From assembly GCA_006226775.1 (NCBI GenBank), contig SBGD01000023.1, positions 1-34,806 of the forward strand: 34,806 bases of DNA. Reading direction: 5' to 3'. This DNA comes from Paracoccaceae bacterium. GTDB taxonomy: Bacteria > Pseudomonadota > Alphaproteobacteria > Rhodobacterales > Rhodobacteraceae. The notes under the pieces were generated by a model. It did not search any database. It was not told where the DNA came from and worked only from the letters and a program-made list of their open reading frames with translations. How positions within the stretch are numbered: the first letter of the stretch is position 1; each line of letters starts with the position of its first letter. The position numbers and the translations under genes were made by a program. Shown one piece after another: positions 18,001 to 24,475 of the stretch.

Positions 18001-18504
18001 GTCGCCGGTGATATGGTGCAGCACCAGCGACAGAACGTGATGCCCGGGCGCGACGGCAAGGAGCCGGGCGCGCAGGGTGACATCGGCCTTCAGGTCGAAC
18101 GGTGCGCGGGCGTGCGCGGTGACCGCCGCCTGCACCTGAGCCGCGCCAAACCCGGAGGCGTCGATCACCTCGGCGGAGACCACATGGTCGGGCTTCGCGC
18201 GCTGCATCACCGTGCCGCCCTCGGCGCGGAACTCGGCGCGCAGGCAGGCATGGCGCGCACCCAGCACCGCCAGCGCCGCTAGCAGCCGCTCCAGGTCCAG
18301 CGGCCCGCGGATGGTCAGCGGCAGCGCCATGGAGAAGGCCGGGCTGTCGGGCGCCAGGGTCCAGAGGAACCACAGCGCCTCCTGCCCGTAGGAAAGCGGC
18401 GCCCAACCGCCGGTCACGCCGATCCGGTCGCGCAGGATCTGCTTCAACTGGGCCTTCAGCGCGTCCTTCGAGGTCTGCGCGGCAATTTCTGTTTCCTGTT
18501 TCAT
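15097..18504 (-). CDS. NRPS first elongation module, C-A-T
   Basis: The 1135-residue protein accepts the acyl chain from the upstream FAAL-ACAD-ACP protein. C domain (about 35-460): HHITGDLWS near 165, which keeps HHxxxD but lacks the following Gly. A domain (about 490-1000): YMMYTSGSTGKPKG near 658, QSFDVVVWQNL, LNTYGSTECSDDQ and YRTGDLARR. The code reads D-V-W-Q-V-T-T-D-D-K; the acidic pair at positions 330/331 suits a basic substrate, and the pattern resembles a diaminobutyrate code as I remember it (DIWELTADDK). With sbnA/sbnB in the same cluster, 2,3-diaminopropionate is the best guess. Carrier protein: DFFHSGGDSIRS (Ser near 1053), the GGDSI type usually found before epimerisation domains, though no E domain follows. 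Its ATG overlaps the FAAL stop (ATGA), and the next gene starts 5 bases after its own stop. Confidence 0.94.
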   Translation of the reverse strand: MKQETEIAAQTSKDALKAQLKQILRDRIGVTGGWAPLSYGQEALWFLWTLAPDSPAFSMALPLTIRGPLDLERLLAALAVLGARHACLRAEFRAEGGTVMQRAKPDHVVSAEVIDASGFGAAQVQAAVTAHARAPFDLKADVTLRARLLAVAPGHHVLSLVLHHITGDLWSLVVLMDELRALYADPEAALPPLDLTYEHYLRDERSKGAAGGFAPALAYWQERLSGELPLLDLPRDHPRPPAQTFRGATEFQSIDAALVTEVAELARGAEATLFMALLTAYQVLLHRYTGQNRIVTGTPFSGRGQAGLTHVIGDFVNMLPLVADLDPAHSFRDHLTATRAAVIGAIQHQECPFSLIVDAVQPARDISRPPIFQTTFVLQKFQRYPELQAALLPGQDEPPVPFADLTLEPMQLAQQDGQFDLNVEAKRDTHGALQLAWKYAADLFELATIRGMAEAYETLLRQMVATPDRPIGDLALLNNAAAARVIAEGKGPEVPPPGETSVYALFAARAAETPEAPALSEGDMTLSYAQVLARVDPLARALAARGVGPEVMVAVAMPRGCDLAVALLAVMRAGGAFLPLAPEAPALRMRQVLDDSQARIVLTSAALADGMAERLAEWPGDAPQVAAFEALSRDDSHHPLLDTVAGTDLAYMMYTSGSTGKPKGVMVEHLGMVNHTLGKLEDLGFTAADMLAQNAPQSFDVVVWQNLAPLACGGAVRIIPDALAEDPAKLIAACVAHGVTVLQVVPSMMRALLEEAEADPANPPDLGRLRWLVPTGEALPTDLCRRWLALYPRIPILNTYGSTECSDDQCHYRLDALRRADGALPIITVGRPIRNMAAYVLDRNLAPVPAGVVGELYIGGIGVGRGYRGLPERTAKAFLPDPFDPRPGARLYRTGDLARRRADGLIDFLGRIDNMVKLHGVRIDPAEVETALNTHPAIRGAVVRPYAHPAGEQRLVGHIVAPPGTDPGGIRAHLAERLPHVMIPDHFVRLDALPLTPNGKLDLAALPAPDWPEPAQADAVPPRTGTEAAIAKVWKALLKREALGVTEDFFHSGGDSIRSIQVAARCQEMGLPVEALDIFVARTVAALAQKVDLRLATRDDKAVLKATAKSVAKDMAMVSPELMALAAGLVRFDEE

Positions 18505-21500
18505 CCCGCGGCCTCCGCCTTCGATCCCATGCGCGCCACCAGCGCGGCCAGTTCGTCCTCGGAGAGCTCGTCGACCCGCGCCAGCAGCGCCAGATCGTCC
18601 TGTGCCGGCGCACCCGCGCCGTCGATCCGGGCCTCGGGCAGGGCGGCAATCGCGCGGGCAATGGCCGCGACCGAGGGGTGATCCCAGACCAGCGTGGGCG
18701 GCAGGTCGGTACCGGTCCAGTCCTCCAGCGCGCTGACCAGCATCATGGCGGCGACCGAATCCATGCCGTAGGCGGCAAAGCGGTCGCTGTCGGCAATCGT
18801 CTCGGGCCGCACCGCGAATTCCCGCGCCATCCAGCGTTTGAGCCAGGCGGAGACCACCTCGGTCCTGGCTGGTGGCGCGGGGGGCGTCTCCGGGGCCTGC
18901 GGTGCGGCGGCCGCCGCGGCCTGACCGGCGCGCGCCAGCAGCCCGTCGAGGGCGCGGTCCTCGCCGGGCAGGGATTGCTCGATGTCGCCGATGGTCTCGG
19001 CAAAGCCCTCGGCCAGCGCCTCGATCTGCGCGCGGTCGAGCAGCGCGGCCTCGCCCGCCGTGGCCGCCAAGGCCCGGGCCCTGAGCGCCTGACCGCGCAT
19101 CTCGGCCCAGGTCTCGGCCCGGTCAAGGGCGGCATCCGCGCCCTGCCGCGCCCTGATGCGAAGGGCGGCGCGCAGGATGCCGTAGGTGGCGATCTCGCCG
19201 ATCTGCAGGTAGGCCCATTGCCGCGCCTGCATCGGCCCGCCGAAAAGCGCCTCCTGCGCCTGTCCGCGCTGGGCGATCTCCTGCGCCATTTCGGCCAGGT
19301 CGGTGGCCAGCGTGGCCTCGCCCAGGGCCTCGGTCAGGAAACCGCACAGCTCCTCGGGCATATGCACCAGTCGCGCGCCGATATGCATGTGCATCGGCTC
19401 GGTCGGGCCCTCGAAGATGCGCAGCACACGGGCGTCGCGCAGGATCTGCGGCGCGATATTGGTCTCGACATAGCCGCGCCCGGCCAGTTGCTGGATCAGC
19501 CCGTCGGCGGCGCGCCAGGCATATTCCGGCCCGGAGGTCTTGCAGGCGCAGTAGAGGTCGATCGGCACCGGCGCCTCGCGGTCCAGCCGGTCGGCCACCA
19601 GCTCCATCAGCGCCTCGACGGCCGTCGCGACGGCCCCTAGCTCGGAAATCCGCAGCCGAGTGGCGGGGTTGTCGATCAATGCGCCGGTCGAGATCGTGCG
19701 CCGCGAAGCATGGCGCAGCATCAGCTGGGTGCAGCGCTTGATAATGCCCAGCGCCATGCCGGCAATGGCGAACCGGCCGTATTCCATCGCATTGGTGGCC
19801 GGGGTCATGCCGTCGCCCAGATCGCCCAGCCGGTCGCGCGCGGTGACCCGCACGCCCTCCAGCAGCACCTGGCTCTGCACCATGCCGCGCAGACCCATGG
19901 TCAGCGCTTCGGACCCGTTGCGCAGCCCCTCCGCGCCCTGCCGCAGCACGAAGCCCGAAACGCCGCGCGCCTCGCCCTCGCTGCCCTGGAGCGTGACGAA
20001 GGTATTGATCACCCCGGCCCAGCTTGCGGTGCCGGACCACCACTTGGTGCCCCAGAGCCGCCAGCCGCCGTTGCCGTCGGGCTGGCCGATCGAGGAGAGG
20101 TTGCGGATGTTCGACCCGGCATCGGCCTCGGTCATGGCGAAAGAGGCCAGTTCGCGCCCCGTCGCCAGCCGCGGCATCAATTCGTCGCGATTTTCCGGCG
20201 TGGCATAGCGCAGGATCGGGCGCAGCCCGAGCGCGTTGTTGACCACCACGAAGGAGGCGACAGTGGTATCGACCGCCGCAAGCTGCTGGAACATCACCGC
20301 CAACTCGCGGTTGCTCAGACCCAGCCCGCCATAGGTCTCGGGCGCGATCATGCCCAGCAGGCCGCGGTTGCCCATGTCCATCACCACATGCGGCGGAATC
20401 GTCCGCCGCTCGTCGATCAGGCGGGAGTTCATCCGGGTTTCGGCATAGTGGCGCAGCCAGCCCGAGAGATCGCGGACACGGTCCGTCATGCCGGTTGCAG
20501 GGGGCGTGTCTGCCGCCGCGGCCTTGGCGGCTTCGGCATATTTCGGCGCCACCCAGGTCAGCGCGGCTTTCAGCGAGCCATCGGCAAAGCCCGCGCGGCA
20601 GGCGTGGCGTTTCTTCTTTCCGGTGTGGGTCTTGGGCAGGGCCTTGGGGCCGAGAAAGACGATCGCGCCGATCTCAAGCTCGTGCTGCTGCGAGACCGCG
20701 GCGCGCAGGGTGCGGATCAGGTGATCGCGCAGCCGCCCGGCCTCTTCGCCACCGGCGCGCAGGGTGCGCAGCGCGGTGCGGCGCAGCTCATGGGCGATCA
20801 CCAGCCGCAACTCGCCACCGATCTCGGCGGCAAAGGCCGCCGCGCCGCCGGGTTCAAGCGCCGGGTCGCAGGCCTCGACGGTCAGTTCCAGGTCCTCGGG
20901 GCTGATATTGACGCCGCGGAGGACCATGACGTCATCCATCCGGCCAAGGATGTAGAGCGCCCCGTCCAAACGCGCGCCAAGATCGCCGGTGCGCAGGTAG
21001 TCCGGCCCCTCCTCCTGCCCGGCCAGGCGGGCGTGGAACCTTGCCGTCGTCAGATCAGGGCGGCGCCAGTAGCCTTGGGCGACCAGCGGCCCGGCCTGCC
21101 AGATCTCGCCGACCGCGCCATCGGGCAGGGGCGCGCCGGTGTCGGGATCGGCGATGACCACCTCGGTGGCCATCCGCGTGCCGTTGCAGGCGACAAGCGT
21201 GCGGGTGCGCCCGTCCTCCGCCCCTGCGGGCACCCCGTCCTCTGCCCCTGCGGGCACAAGGCGCCGGGCGGCCAGCGCGTCACCGTCGAAGACCCGCGCC
21301 AGCGGCGCGCAACCGGGGCCATTGGCCGAGGTCACCAGCGTGTTCTCGGCCATGCCGTAGCTCGGGCATTGCACCCTGGGCCCCAGCCCGTGCGGCGCGA
21401 AGGCCTGCTGGAAGGCGGCGATGGTCTCGGCGCGCACCGGCTCGGCGCCGTTGAGCAGGGCGACCAGCGCGCTCAGATCGAAGCCCGCGCGTCGGTCCTC

Positions 21501-22310
21501 GGGGATGGCGAGACAGGCCTCGTAGCCGAAGTTCGGCGCGGCGGAATGGGTGATGCGCCCGGCGGTGAGCGCCTCGAGCCAGGCGGCGGGCCTGCGGGCA
21601 AACCCGGCGGGGGCCATCAACTCGCCCCGGCAGCCGGCATGAACCGGCAGGACACAGCCGAAAAGCAGCCCGAGGTCGTGGTAATGCGGCAGCCAGGACA
21701 TCAGGCGGCTGGCGGCGTCGATGGCAAAGACCCGCTGCATCTCGGCGGAATTGGCAAGGATATTGCCATGGCTGATCGCCACGCCCTTGGGGGCGGCGGT
21801 CGAGCCCGAGGTATATTGCAGGTTGGCAATCGCCTCCGGTCCGAGGCCAGGGTCGCGCCAGTCGCGGGCATCGGCAAGGTCGGCCAGGGTCAGGACCGGC
21901 AGGCCCGCCAGCGCCTCGGAGAGCACGGGCTGCATCTCGGGCGTGGTCCAGGCCAGCAGCGCTTGGCTGTCGGCGGCGACGTTGCGGCTGTGGTCCAGCG
22001 GCCGGTTGGGCCGGGGATGGCGGATCGGGACGGCGATGGCCCCGGCATAGAGACAGCCGAAAAACGCGCCCAGAAACTCCAGCCCGGCGGGCAGGGCGAT
22101 CAGCACGGGCTGCTGGTGCAGATCGCGGCCCTGCGCCCGGGCGGCGGCCAGAAGGGCCACGGCGGTGGCGCGGGCGCTGCGGTCGAGGTCGGCAAAGGTG
22201 ACCTGGGCGTCACTGCGGGCTCCGTCGATCAGAAAGCGAAACGCCGTTTCGGCGCCCCGGGTCGCTGCTTGCTGACGAAGAACGGAGATCAGGCTGCGGG
22301 TATCCGTCAT
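18501..22310 (-). CDS. trifunctional lipid loader: fatty acyl-AMP ligase, acyl-CoA dehydrogenase, ACP
   Basis: The 1269-residue protein is the first gene of the minus-strand operon. Residues 1 to about 590 are a fatty acyl-AMP ligase: LQYTSGSTAAPKGVAISH near 168, then SWLPHYHDLGLLFG near 210, typical of FAALs, which pass acyl-adenylates to carrier proteins. Residues about 607-1130 are an acyl-CoA dehydrogenase-type flavoprotein, with AMTEADAGSN, GTKWWSGTASW, and a late RIFEGPTEPMHMH whose Glu (about 970) is the likely base. The C-terminal ACP carries YGMDSVAAMM (Ser near 1182). The natural reading is activation of a fatty acid, loading on the ACP, alpha,beta-desaturation and transfer to the first C domain. 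The start ATG has GAGGAT about 7 bases upstream. A 24-bp tandem duplication inside the FAAL part adds VPAGAEDG twice. Confidence 0.92.
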   Translation of the reverse strand: MTDTRSLISVLRQQAATRGAETAFRFLIDGARSDAQVTFADLDRSARATAVALLAAARAQGRDLHQQPVLIALPAGLEFLGAFFGCLYAGAIAVPIRHPRPNRPLDHSRNVAADSQALLAWTTPEMQPVLSEALAGLPVLTLADLADARDWRDPGLGPEAIANLQYTSGSTAAPKGVAISHGNILANSAEMQRVFAIDAASRLMSWLPHYHDLGLLFGCVLPVHAGCRGELMAPAGFARRPAAWLEALTAGRITHSAAPNFGYEACLAIPEDRRAGFDLSALVALLNGAEPVRAETIAAFQQAFAPHGLGPRVQCPSYGMAENTLVTSANGPGCAPLARVFDGDALAARRLVPAGAEDGVPAGAEDGRTRTLVACNGTRMATEVVIADPDTGAPLPDGAVGEIWQAGPLVAQGYWRRPDLTTARFHARLAGQEEGPDYLRTGDLGARLDGALYILGRMDDVMVLRGVNISPEDLELTVEACDPALEPGGAAAFAAEIGGELRLVIAHELRRTALRTLRAGGEEAGRLRDHLIRTLRAAVSQQHELEIGAIVFLGPKALPKTHTGKKKRHACRAGFADGSLKAALTWVAPKYAEAAKAAAADTPPATGMTDRVRDLSGWLRHYAETRMNSRLIDERRTIPPHVVMDMGNRGLLGMIAPETYGGLGLSNRELAVMFQQLAAVDTTVASFVVVNNALGLRPILRYATPENRDELMPRLATGRELASFAMTEADAGSNIRNLSSIGQPDGNGGWRLWGTKWWSGTASWAGVINTFVTLQGSEGEARGVSGFVLRQGAEGLRNGSEALTMGLRGMVQSQVLLEGVRVTARDRLGDLGDGMTPATNAMEYGRFAIAGMALGIIKRCTQLMLRHASRRTISTGALIDNPATRLRISELGAVATAVEALMELVADRLDREAPVPIDLYCACKTSGPEYAWRAADGLIQQLAGRGYVETNIAPQILRDARVLRIFEGPTEPMHMHIGARLVHMPEELCGFLTEALGEATLATDLAEMAQEIAQRGQAQEALFGGPMQARQWAYLQIGEIATYGILRAALRIRARQGADAALDRAETWAEMRGQALRARALAATAGEAALLDRAQIEALAEGFAETIGDIEQSLPGEDRALDGLLARAGQAAAAAAPQAPETPPAPPARTEVVSAWLKRWMAREFAVRPETIADSDRFAAYGMDSVAAMMLVSALEDWTGTDLPPTLVWDHPSVAAIARAIAALPEARIDGAGAPAQDDLALLARVDELSEDELAALVARMGSKAEAAG
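21212..21259 (-). repeat. 24-bp tandem duplication inside the FAAL coding region
   Basis: Two adjacent 24-base units (21212-21235 and 21236-21259) differ at one base near the middle and at the last two positions. They encode two copies of the octapeptide VPAGAEDG in a surface-like Gly/Ala/Asp segment. The reading frame is kept. It looks like a slippage expansion and may be variable between strains. Confidence 0.85.
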
Positions 22311-22330
22311 TCGATATCCTCAAATCGCTG

Positions 22331-22345
22331 GTCGGCCAGGCCGAC
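22331..22345. promoter_or_regulatory. perfect palindrome just upstream of the FAAL start
   Basis: GTCGGCC-A-GGCCGAC is a perfect 7-bp inverted repeat with one central base. It lies 21-35 bases before the FAAL ATG and upstream of its ribosome binding site. It could be a repressor operator or a small hairpin in the mRNA leader controlling access to the start. No family can be assigned. Confidence 0.45.
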
Positions 22346-22392
22346 AGAATCGCTTTGGCCCGCCGACGGCGGGAAGGTCTGAAAACTCGCAA

Positions 22393-22450
22393 CACCATTC
22401 GGGCCCCCGGGGTTCGACCGGTCGGAAAACCGGCCCGCACCCCGATGGTG
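22393..22450. other. GC-rich structured element in the divergent intergenic region
   Basis: CACCAT (22393-22398) and CGGG (22400-22403) pair with CCCG (22441-22444) and ATGGTG (22445-22450), giving a 10-bp outer stem with one bulged T. Inside are the self-complementary CCCCGGGG (22405-22412) and a second hairpin, CCGGT (22418-22422) with ACCGG (22429-22433). No T-tract follows, so it is not a simple terminator. If the FAAL transcript starts near 22630, this lies in its long leader. Confidence 0.4.
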
Positions 22451-22637
22451 AACCGTCCTGCCCCGGCCCGAAATCAGGGCGCAGCATCGGCCGGTCCGGG
22501 CCCCTGGAAACCGGTCCCGCCGGATCACCGGCAGGCGCCGCCCGCCGCGCACCTGCGCCTCTTGCCGGGCCGGTCGCGGGTAAGCCTCTGGCCCCGGCGC
22601 CGATCTGATTTGCCGATCATGCGCCGTTCCTGGTGGC

Positions 22638-22667
22638 CATCTTTCGTCTAAGTTGTAAAAAGGTCAA
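22638..22667 (-). promoter_or_regulatory. candidate promoter for the NRPS/PKS operon
   Basis: On the minus strand TTGACC (22662-22667) is a good -35 match, and AAAGAT (22639-22644) 17 bases downstream is a weak -10. The region is markedly AT-rich compared with the flanking genes. Use of this promoter would give the FAAL mRNA a leader of about 320 bases containing the structured element and the 15-bp palindrome. A closer promoter cannot be excluded. Confidence 0.35.
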
Positions 22668-22690
22668 ATGTTTTCGACTCTTGCGGTTTC

Positions 22691-22703
22691 TTGAATATAT
22701 CAA
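22691..22703. promoter_or_regulatory. TTGA-N5-TCAA inverted repeat
   Basis: TTGAATATATCAA is a dyad with TTGA/TCAA arms and an AT-only centre, in the middle of the divergent control region. The T-N11-A shape is compatible with LysR-type regulator sites, but it is short enough to be chance. No regulator gene is visible in the window. Confidence 0.3.
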
Positions 22704-22706
22704 CAC

Positions 22707-22718
22707 AGGGTAGAGCCT
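22707..22718 (+). repeat. 12-bp direct repeat, copy 1
   Basis: AGGGTAGAGCCT occurs here and again, identical, starting 45 bases downstream (22752-22763). In such a short AT-rich control region an exact 12-mer repeat is unlikely by chance, so it may be an operator or an activator site upstream of the promoter of the mini-protein gene. Confidence 0.5.
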
Positions 22719-22727
22719 AAAAATTTG

Positions 22728-22756
22728 TTGTCCGAATAGGTTTATCGCGCTAGGGT
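22728..22756 (+). promoter_or_regulatory. candidate plus-strand promoter for the mini-protein gene and possibly the downstream operon
   Basis: TTGTCC (22728-22733), a 17-base spacer and TAGGGT (22751-22756) make a plausible sigma-70-like promoter. Transcription would begin near 22763, leaving a leader of about 23 bases with a GGGAG-type ribosome binding site before the ATG at 22786. The second copy of the 12-bp repeat covers the -10 box and the predicted start point, so a protein bound there would block initiation. Confidence 0.45.
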
Positions 22757-22763
22757 AGAGCCT
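22752..22763 (+). repeat. 12-bp direct repeat, copy 2
   Basis: Second exact copy of AGGGTAGAGCCT. It lies across the -10 element and the predicted transcription start of the plus-strand promoter, the position of a repressor operator. Confidence 0.5.
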
Positions 22764-22785
22764 TCTTTGTCAGGGAGTATTCTAG

Positions 22786-22989
22786 ATGGAAAAAGATGAA
22801 GCCAAAGCCAAGAAGGCCGAGACGAAATCCGATTACAAGTCCGAGATGAAGGCCAAGTACAAGGCCGAGTACAAGGCCCAGAAGGCCGAGCACAAGGCCG
22901 ACAAGGAAAAGCACAAGGCCGAGAAAGGCGCTCACAAGTCCGAGGCCAAGGCCCAGAAGGACGCCGAGAAGAAAAAGGCGATGTCCTGA
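22786..22989 (+). CDS. lysine-striped single-helix mini-protein, unknown function
   Basis: The 67-residue protein contains 22 Lys, 14 Ala and 10 Glu, and no Leu, Ile, Val, Phe, Trp, Pro, Cys, Arg or Asn at all. Lysines at 3, 7, 10, 14, 18, 22, 26, 30, 33, 37, 40, 44, 47, 51, 55, 58 and 62 are spaced 3 or 4 apart (mean about 3.7), so in a helix they would form one continuous positive stripe. There is no signal peptide or membrane segment. The start has GGGAG about 10 bases upstream, after a plausible promoter. I do not recognise a family. Binding to nucleic acid or another polyanion is a guess, as is any link to the cluster. A long hydrophobic frame on the opposite strand is just the complement of the AAG codons. 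Confidence 0.6.
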   Translation: MEKDEAKAKKAETKSDYKSEMKAKYKAEYKAQKAEHKADKEKHKAEKGAHKSEAKAQKDAEKKKAMS

Positions 22990-23004
22990 GGGGGCAAGAC
23001 CCCC
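22990..23004 (+). terminator. weak hairpin directly after the mini-protein stop
   Basis: GGGGG-CAAGA-CCCCC begins at the first base after the TGA. There is no T-tract, so termination would be weak, and the plus-strand operon may be partly read through from the mini-protein promoter. The rest of the gap to 23210 contains GCGCCG/CGGCGC arms (23024-23029 and 23042-23047) but no gene I can support. Confidence 0.3.
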
Positions 23005-23210
23005 GCATGTAGGTGCGGACAGCGCGCCGGGCGTCATCTGACGGCGCCTCTGTCCGATTGATTTCAAGTGTTTCCAACAAGTTTTCGAAACGGCGGCGTG
23101 GCGGTTTTCCAGGCCACGCCCCACCCCTGTCCCGGCGGAATTGTGCCCGCTTGCGGACGTGTCTGACATTCATGTGCCCCTGGCGGGCACCAAAGACGGA
23201 TTGGATTGTC

Positions 23211-24437
23211 GTGACGGCACACCGACCGCCCCTATCCTCGCCGCTGGCGCGCGGGCAATGCCTGCTCTGCGGCGCCGCCTGTGCGCTGACCGCCCGAAGC
23301 GAGACCTGTGCCTGCGGCGGCAACCTGGCGGTGCGTCCTGACACCGATGCCGCAACCTTTCACCGCATGAGCGACGCGCCGGGGCTCTGGCGCTACGCGG
23401 CGCTTCTGCCGGTCGGGGCCGAATATGCCGGCAAGCTGAAGGTCGGCTGGACGCCGCTGCTGCATCTCGAGACCTCGGGCGGCGTCGCGCTTCATCTCAA
23501 GGACGACACCCGCAATCCCAGCGGCTCGCTCAAGGACCGCGCCAGCGAAGTGGCGGTGGCCGTCGCCGTGGCGCAGGGGATCGACACGCTGGTCATGGCC
23601 TCGACCGGCAATGCCGCGGCATCGCTCTCGGCCATCGGCGCGGCGGCGGGGCGGCGGGTAATCGTCACCGTGCCCGCCACCGTGCCACCGGCGAAACTGG
23701 CGCAGATCCGGGCCTATGGCGCGCGGGTGCACAAGATCGCCGGCTCCTATGCCGAGGCCTGCGGCGTTGCCGCCCGGATCGCGCGGGAAATCGGCGCGAT
23801 GAACCGGACCACCGGCCTCAACCCCTTTACCCGCGAAGGCAAGAAGACCTGCGCCTTCGAGATCGCCGAACAGCTGGATTGGGAGGCGCCCGACTGGGTG
23901 ATCGTGCCCACCGGCGACGGCAATATCCTCAGCGCCATGGCCAAGGGGTTCGCCGAATTGCAGGCGCTGGGCGTGATCGCGCGCCTGCCGCAGCTGGTGG
24001 CGGTGCAGACCGCCGCTGCCCCCATCATCGCGCGGGCCTTCGACCCGGCGCTGCCCGACGCTTCGGGCCAGGGCACCATCGCCGACAGTATCGACGTGGC
24101 CGAGCCGCAGGATTTCCATGCCGCCGTGATGGCGCTGCGCGCCACCGGGGGCGTCGCGGTGGTGGTCGGTGACGCCGAGATCCGCGCCAGCGTCCTGACC
24201 ATGGCGGCGCGGCACGGGGTCTTCCTCGAGCCCTCCAGCGCCGCCGCCCATGCCGCCTTTGTCCGACTGGCGGGCGAGGGGGTCTTTGCGCGTGGCGCGC
24301 GGGTGGTGCTTCTGGGCACCGGCACCGGGCTGAAGGATCCGCGCCCGGTGCTCGAGGCCTTCGCCACCGAGACCCTGCCCGAGACCCGCCCCGAGGAGTG
24401 GCGGCAATTGCTCGACCCGGTGGGAGAACCGGCATGA
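23211..24437 (+). CDS. threonine-synthase-like PLP-dependent enzyme
   Basis: The 408-residue protein (from the GTG) is a fold-type II PLP enzyme of the threonine synthase family. An N-terminal zinc-ribbon-like segment has Cys17, Cys20, Cys33 and Cys35 (CLLCG and CACGG). NPSGSLKDRAS holds the PLP lysine (about Lys108), STGNAA (131-136) binds phosphate or cofactor, and a later PTGDGN is typical. Threonine synthases use O-phosphohomoserine; the related methanogen cysteate synthase uses O-phosphoserine. In a cluster with a P-loop kinase two genes downstream, a beta- or gamma-replacement on an O-phospho amino acid to make a non-proteinogenic residue is a reasonable inference. The start is uncertain: the GTG at 23211 and an in-frame ATG at 23172 both lack a strong ribosome binding site. 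The next gene begins 38 bases downstream. Confidence 0.85.
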   Translation: MTAHRPPLSSPLARGQCLLCGAACALTARSETCACGGNLAVRPDTDAATFHRMSDAPGLWRYAALLPVGAEYAGKLKVGWTPLLHLETSGGVALHLKDDTRNPSGSLKDRASEVAVAVAVAQGIDTLVMASTGNAAASLSAIGAAAGRRVIVTVPATVPPAKLAQIRAYGARVHKIAGSYAEACGVAARIAREIGAMNRTTGLNPFTREGKKTCAFEIAEQLDWEAPDWVIVPTGDGNILSAMAKGFAELQALGVIARLPQLVAVQTAAAPIIARAFDPALPDASGQGTIADSIDVAEPQDFHAAVMALRATGGVAVVVGDAEIRASVLTMAARHGVFLEPSSAAAHAAFVRLAGEGVFARGARVVLLGTGTGLKDPRPVLEAFATETLPETRPEEWRQLLDPVGEPA

Positions 24438-24475
24438 GCGCGCCGGCAGCGATGGCGCGGGGGTAGGGCAGCGGG

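Noticed and set aside
14593-18282. Very long plus-strand frames opposite the NRPS/PKS genes (also about 2269-4284, 9189-11336, 10991-15550, 19710-22382)
   Set aside because: They are complements of well-supported high-GC genes, rich in Gly/Arg/Gln/His, with no recognisable domain.
22750-23169. Hydrophobic Leu/Gly-rich minus-strand frame that looks like a membrane protein
   Set aside because: The Leu/Gly/Val runs are the complement of AAG and GCC codons in the Lys/Ala-rich mini-protein. The plus-strand frame has a promoter and ribosome binding site; this one does not.
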